Shown here piece after piece: positions 59,229 through 64,000 of a stretch of DNA of 64,000 bases. This stretch comes from Brachynemurus nebulosus (lineage: Eukaryota > Arthropoda > Insecta > Neuroptera > Myrmeleontidae), in contig JAPWDM010000007.1 in NCBI GenBank assembly GCA_035578155.1, positions 38,352,413-38,416,412 of the forward strand, written 5' to 3'. The notes under the pieces are model-generated. The model searched no databases. It was given only the letters and a program-made list of their open reading frames with translations, and was not told the origin of the DNA. The first letter of the stretch is position 1. Each line of letters opens with the position of its first letter. The translations under genes were made by a program, and so were the position numbers.

Positions 59229-60658
59229 ATAAAGAATTATTGTTTTTGTTATATTCGACGTCACTGTAACTGCCGTGAAATATTATCAGTTATTGACCGA
59301 TCAGCATAGGACGATGGTGATAGTGAAACAGCTCATTGATTAATTAGTAATATAGAATGTGATTATATCTCTGTATCGGTGTTCCAGAAGTCCAGGAGGC
59401 TGTGATATGTACTGTATCTAGCACTGGTCAGATATCGTATGGAGTTTAATTTCAAAATCGAGTTTTTCTAGACTAATTTTTGTTAATTTCTTAATAAAAA
59501 AATATTTTGGGCACACGTATTTTTGCAGTTTGAGCTGACGTATCTACGGTTAAAGGGGTCTAATTTTTTTTTATAGAAAATCGATCTGGTTCAAAAATTG
59601 AAATAACTGGTTATTTTGAATTCTTTTGGGCCGGAAAAAGACCACAAGTATTTATTTTATATGATTTTTTTTAAATTGATGAAACAGTTATAAACGTTAC
59701 AATCTCTTATAAAATATCTTATTTATTTTGTGTTTTAAAACTTTTATATATATAAATATGGATCAATTTATATATTATGTATTTATAGGCTGTAAAAGCA
59801 AAAAATATTATGTTATACGTATTAAAATAATAATAAAAAGTCATTTAAGGAACACTTCTTTCTGCTTTGCTTTTTAACGTTATCCCAACTTCAGACATAA
59901 TTTTTTAATGTGTTTTTGTTTAATATACTGTATTGCAATATTCTATGAAAAAATATACGCTGTTTGCGAAAATCAGAAGCCATTTTTTTGAAAATGAACT
60001 TACGTTTGAAATTAAACTCCCAATGTACATAATATGTGTTTCAGTATTTCCAAGCCCTTTATTTGATGCTATTTTTATCGGTTGAGTTCTAGTTCCATTT
60101 TTTTTTTTATATTCCTTTTTTTTTATTAAAAAGCATTTTTTAATTTAGTTTACAATTCCGAATACTGAATTGAATATTGATTTTGTTTTAAATCGGGACA
60201 TGTTTCATTAAATTTTAATAATTAACAGTTAAATTAATTTTAAAAAAAAAATTGTATTTACTGAAAAAATTATTTTTGGGTATATGAGCGTTCAAATTAA
60301 ACTTAGTCTACCGCAAAAGATTTTTTATAAATATTTTTATTTATTATTTTTTGTAGAAAAAATTCAATTAACAGTATGTTAACTTTTATTTAATTCATTG
60401 TGTGACATGTTTCGGTCCATATGATCGCGCCTTGAATGTGTCTCGATCCAGAAAAGATAAAAATCTGAAAAGTTGAGTATTTGCGTGAGTAATTAATTTT
60501 TCTAACACCTATTATAAATCGACCAAAATCACCAGAGCTTAATATACAATATTTGTATGTGTACTCAGAATTTTATCACTAATTTACACCCGCTTCGGTG
60601 TGGGGGCACGCGGGTGTGCTTTTAAAATTCGAATATCAGTTATATGTATAATATAATG
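59229..60658. other. Stretch without supported gene
   Basis: AT-rich sequence with no paired ends or coding signal. Confidence 0.45.
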
Positions 60659-61558
60659 TCCCCTGTCGCAGCCTGCTGCATAACATAGCGAATTTCCGTT
60701 ATAAAAATTAGTTTTTCTCGGAAACTAGTTGACATAGAATAATAGTTTAAAGATTATTTTTATGTAATTTTTTCCCCTCTTTTAAATGGTGTAAAAAAAA
60801 TTCGCAAAATTTTTGAATAAGTGGAAATTTTGGCAAAAAACTAATTTTTTTGCAAGAACAAAAACCATGTTCCTTAGTGATGAGCAAATGCAAGACCAAG
60901 ACCAAGACTTCGTAGTCTTGGTCTTGGTCTTGTTCTTGCATTAAGAGTCTTGGTCTTGGTCTTGTTAAATGCAGTCTTGGTCTTAGTCTTGCAAAATGCA
61001 GTCTTGGTCTTGGTGTTGTTATTGCTAAAAAATCTTGCATTTTTTTATTAGCGAATTTTTTCTTCTAAAATCAGAATTTTTACTATCTTTACGTATTAAT
61101 TATACTTTCAAACTATTTAAATAGTTTAGCAAGAGTCTTGCTTTTTTCTTGCTCTTGTCTTGGTCTTGCTCACTTGAGTCTTGGTATTGGTCTTGCCGCC
61201 ATACTTATAGTCTTGGTCTTGCTCTTGCTCTTGGTATACATAGTCTTGGTCTTGGTCTGGCAAAAAAATGCAAGACCAAGACTAATTTTGCTCATCACTA
61301 ATGTTCCTGGCATTCGATGTGTCTGGCTGAAGAATTCATCCAAGGGTTTGGGACTTCCAATGTTTTCACCAAATTTTGTAAATATTGGATACTTCGGTCG
61401 AGAGTTATCGCCCGGACATATATATTAGTGATAAATTTTAGTGAATGTTATTTTTGGTTTCTAAGGACCTAAAAACAAATTTTTGCCATAGTCACGGGTT
61501 CAAGTCGCGTCATGACAGTGGCTGTAATAGCTGAATTCCATTCTGGAAATTCGCTAAA
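60659..61558 (+). mobile_element. HINE/Helentron-like element, copy 4, with nested hAT MITE
   Basis: Starts TCCCCTGTCGCAGCCTGCTG, has the 5' subterminal TAGCGAATTTCCG, and ends with the hairpin and AAATTCGCTAA at 61558. It has only about four TA units (near 61419). A hAT MITE (60875-61300) interrupts it with an 8-bp duplication. Confidence 0.8.
60875..61300. mobile_element. hAT-type MITE, (AAGACC)-rich family, copy 2
   Basis: Ends TAGTGATGAGCAAATGC and TTTGCTCATCACTA, with a perfect 8-bp duplication atgttcct (60867-60874, 61301-61308). It is inverted relative to copy 1 and of similar length (426 versus 436 bp). Confidence 0.93.
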
Positions 61559-61559
61559 T

Positions 61560-62745
61560 TTGACGGTGTGTCCTACTTCCGTTATTTCCAATGCCAATTA
61601 CATAATACTGGCATTAATATTACAAAATTTTCCAGCTAGTTATCTAATGGAATATGTGAATAACAATAACGGCGTTATTACAATAAATAATACACTGTTT
61701 TAGTTGGGGATGTTAGTCGCGGAAAGTGGGTGGGATAACGGTGGCGGAACGGGACGGGAGAACTGATTAGTGTCATGTATATTATCGTATAATAATGTAC
61801 ACAACATCGGGGGTACAGTATGCACAAAAGCATTTTGTTAAATCATTCAAGTGCGTGTTAAACCACGGAAAGTTTGACAGATATCATAAAATCATTCGGA
61901 TTTTATCATAGTTTTGACAAGGAAACCCGAAAAATTAATGACTCAACTGTCGCGACTAAAGTGTTTCTTTTGTTTTCTCGGGCCTTTACTGACAACAAAC
62001 TTCACACTCCGGATTAAAAGTCAGATTTTAGTCCCTTGGTGTAGATTGTAGAACATTATTTTTACATTGTTTAATTACTAATTTTTAGAAATAGTTTATT
62101 AATAGTTGTTTTATGATAAAGTCAAATACAACTGTCTTCAAACTATTCTCTTTAGAATATCAGTTGTGTTTCTAAACTGAATTTTGTCGTTTTGATAGTA
62201 AAAATGGCAAATTTACAAATTTACATCGCAACCGAATTTTTGAAATGCCCGGTATTTGATTACAATAAACATCATTAAATACCTGCTCATCGCTCGAACG
62301 AACTGTATTCATTATCCACGTTTGTCTTAGTTAATTAATTTATATGTATCTGACTAGTAACATTATTGGTTATTTATGTAAATCTTATTTATATATTGTA
62401 TAATCAAACGGCAGTTAATAGTTTCAGACCATCCACTACAGTGTTTGAGCGTATTTGTTCCGGGTTCGGTAGTTAAAAATCACGGAACGCTTTTGTCACA
62501 CTGTCATAATTTCCGCATCTTTGAATTAACCTGTGATGCTACCGCGGACGGGTAGCATGTATGGGTAACACATACTATCTGTAAACATTATAATAACATA
62601 ATATATATAATAGGTGCGTAACTACAACTGGTTTGTTGTACAATACATGATGTACATATAATAGATCACATCGCATCGCTCCATCAGTCACGGTAACTAG
62701 ACAAAGAGCGAACTATGTTTGTATACCTTATTGGTGTACGTTTTA
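61560..62745. other. Stretch without supported gene
   Basis: Contains a block at 61852-61890 (TCAAGTGCGTGTTAAACCACG) related to 24484, and the fourth ATACAAC dispersed repeat. No gene. Confidence 0.4.
62085..62175. repeat. Dispersed repeat AAACTCAAATACAACCG, copy 4
   Basis: TTATGATAAAGTCAAATACA followed by ACTGTCTTCAAACTATT matches the 45150 copy with a few changes. Confidence 0.55.
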
Positions 62746-62748
62746 TAC

Positions 62749-63536
62749 CAGGAGTCGGCAACCCGCGGACCGCATGCGGCCCGTTACAAGCTTTCATGCG
62801 GCCCGCCAAGCAGTATAACTTTTCGAACAATTTGCTCTGCCTATGCAGAGTTGAACATACATACATACTTTATACTTTTTTTGTTCTCCGATGTTTTATA
62901 ACATGTAAATAAAATTATTACTAAAAATTTTTTCTCATGTTGATTTTTAATAATATTTAAATATTAATTTGTGTTAAAAAAAAAGAAAATATCTCTGTCG
63001 CAGTATCCTGCATAATATAGCGAATTTCCGTTTACAAAAATTAGTTTTTCTTGGAAACTATTTGACATAGAATTATTGATCGAAAATCCTTTTTATGTGA
63101 TTATTTTCTCCTCTTTCCAACGGTGTAAGAAAATATGGCAAAAACTTGAGGAAATTTGGGCAAAAAACTTAGTTTTTCCACAAAAATTTTTTAGGCAAAA
63201 ACGCCTAAAAATCCATTCCGGGCATCGGACGTGTCGAACTTTTTGGATTTCCAATATTTTTACCAAATTTCGTAAAAACAGGATTTTTCGTTCGAGAGTT
63301 ATATAAATTTTAGTGAATGTGGCTTCTAGAGACTTCAAAATAAATTATTTCTATCATAGTTCCGGGCTCAAGTAGCATCAAGACAGTGACTCTAATAGCT
63401 GAATTTTCGATTCGAAAATTCGTTAAAAAAACCTACTTAAGCCATATACCACATTGCAAAATATTTGACTGTGCGGCCCGCTAAATTTTTTTTTTTTAAA
63501 AATGGCCCGCCATCCAAAAAAGGTTGCCGACCCCTG
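62749..63536. mobile_element. hAT-type MITE, CAGGAGTCGGCAACC ends, interrupted by a HINE
   Basis: Inverted ends CAGGAGTCGGCAACC and GGTTGCCGACCCCTG, flanked by ttttatac and ctttatac (8-bp duplication with one change). Subterminal GCGGCCCG/GGCCCGC words are typical of Charlie-like hAT elements. The insertion at 62992-63427 accounts for over half its length. Confidence 0.87.
62992..63427 (+). mobile_element. HINE/Helentron-like element, copy 5, lacking the TA tract
   Basis: Starts CTCTGTCGCAGTATCCTGCA, has ATAGCGAATTTCCG, and ends with TTCGAAAATTCGTTAA. Between GAGAGTTAT and AAATTTTAGTGAAT there is no long TA tract, only ATA. It is inside the hAT MITE at 62749. Confidence 0.78.
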
Positions 63537-63544
63537 CTTTATAC

Positions 63545-64000
63545 GAAATTGTTGACGTGGTACAGCGTTGCGTCAGTTTACTGCGTAGACGCGCAGACTG
63601 TATAGTGCTAATCGATTTAAAAACGACGAAAGCTAATCTGTCATCATTACGTATACTGCTTAAATTCGTCTTCTGCGCACTGCCAAGCTACATGATTCCA
63701 ACTATACCTCAGTGCCTCAGCATGTCAGCTCATCACTATATGTATACATTAAAATAATTGTTCGAACACGATGATTTTTAATGAAAGTGTACAAAACGAA
63801 AAACTAATCCGAAAATAAAAGACAAGAACAAAAAAATCAATTTTACGAGCTAAACACTACATTAAAAAATATTGTTATTTTTATTTATGGCCTCCATTAT
63901 CCGTAATGAAATCAACAGCAAAAAAAAAAAAAACGCCAACATAAATGGACATTTATTTTCAATTTTCCCACCCGTTTCCATATACATAATAATGAAAATT
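63545..64000. other. Stretch without supported gene
   Basis: The open frame at 63524-63757 begins inside the hAT end, which argues against a host gene. No domain recognised. Confidence 0.4.

Noticed and set aside
63076..63338. Open frames on both strands inside the HINE copy at 62992
   Set aside because: Both strands are open across non-coding HINE sequence, with no conservation of the frames in the sister copies.

Overview
This window is gene-poor, AT-rich nuclear DNA from an animal, most probably an insect. I found no intact host gene, no multi-exon gene and no confident RNA gene. Bacterial hallmarks such as operons, ribosome binding sites and CRISPR arrays are absent. The transposon types present (hAT, pogo/Tigger-like and other TA-target elements, Helentron-like elements, a Penelope fragment, a Lys-primed LTR element) and the long (TA)n and poly-T tracts fit an arthropod intergenic or intronic region. 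The order or species cannot be fixed from the sequence; a hemipteran-like genome is a guess.

Nearly every recognisable feature is a mobile element or its remnant. The only near-complete coding gene is a hAT transposase on the minus strand (50711-52551). It sits in a complete hAT element at 50605-53229 with matching ends and a perfect 8-bp target duplication, and it is broken by one frameshift and two stop codons. Two further coding relics are a pogo/Tigger-type transposase start joined to a C-terminal zinc finger (33896-34125) and a GIY-YIG endonuclease fragment of a Penelope-like element (7876-8146, minus strand).

The rest is dominated by short non-autonomous elements. hAT-type MITEs with 8-bp duplications lie at 20-393, 15504-15771, 15794-15924, 29311-29746, 35530-36199, 41545-41893, 60875-61300 and 62749-63536. 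TA-flanked inverted-repeat elements lie at 2926, 3166, 9105, 11336, 13464, 16733, 19538, 23554, 29217, 33458, 36205, 38265, 38633, 39852, 42481, 42919, 43682 and 46354. A family with Helentron/HINE architecture (subterminal inverted repeats, internal TA microsatellite, 3' hairpin) has copies at 5541, 49993, 59053, 60659 and 62992. A possible Harbinger-like element spans 56114-57232, and an LTR with a tRNA-Lys primer binding site lies at 27821-28020.

Many elements are nested, so their order of arrival can be read directly: a hAT MITE in a HINE (60659-61558), a HINE in a hAT MITE (62749-63536), a hAT MITE in a TA-target MITE in a still larger inverted repeat (29147-30375), a foldback in a TA-target MITE (38265-39081), and a hAT MITE in the third base of a pogo-like MITE (35530/36205). 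Several unrelated TA-target families also repeat their own terminal motif many times inside the element, which is the most unusual pattern here.
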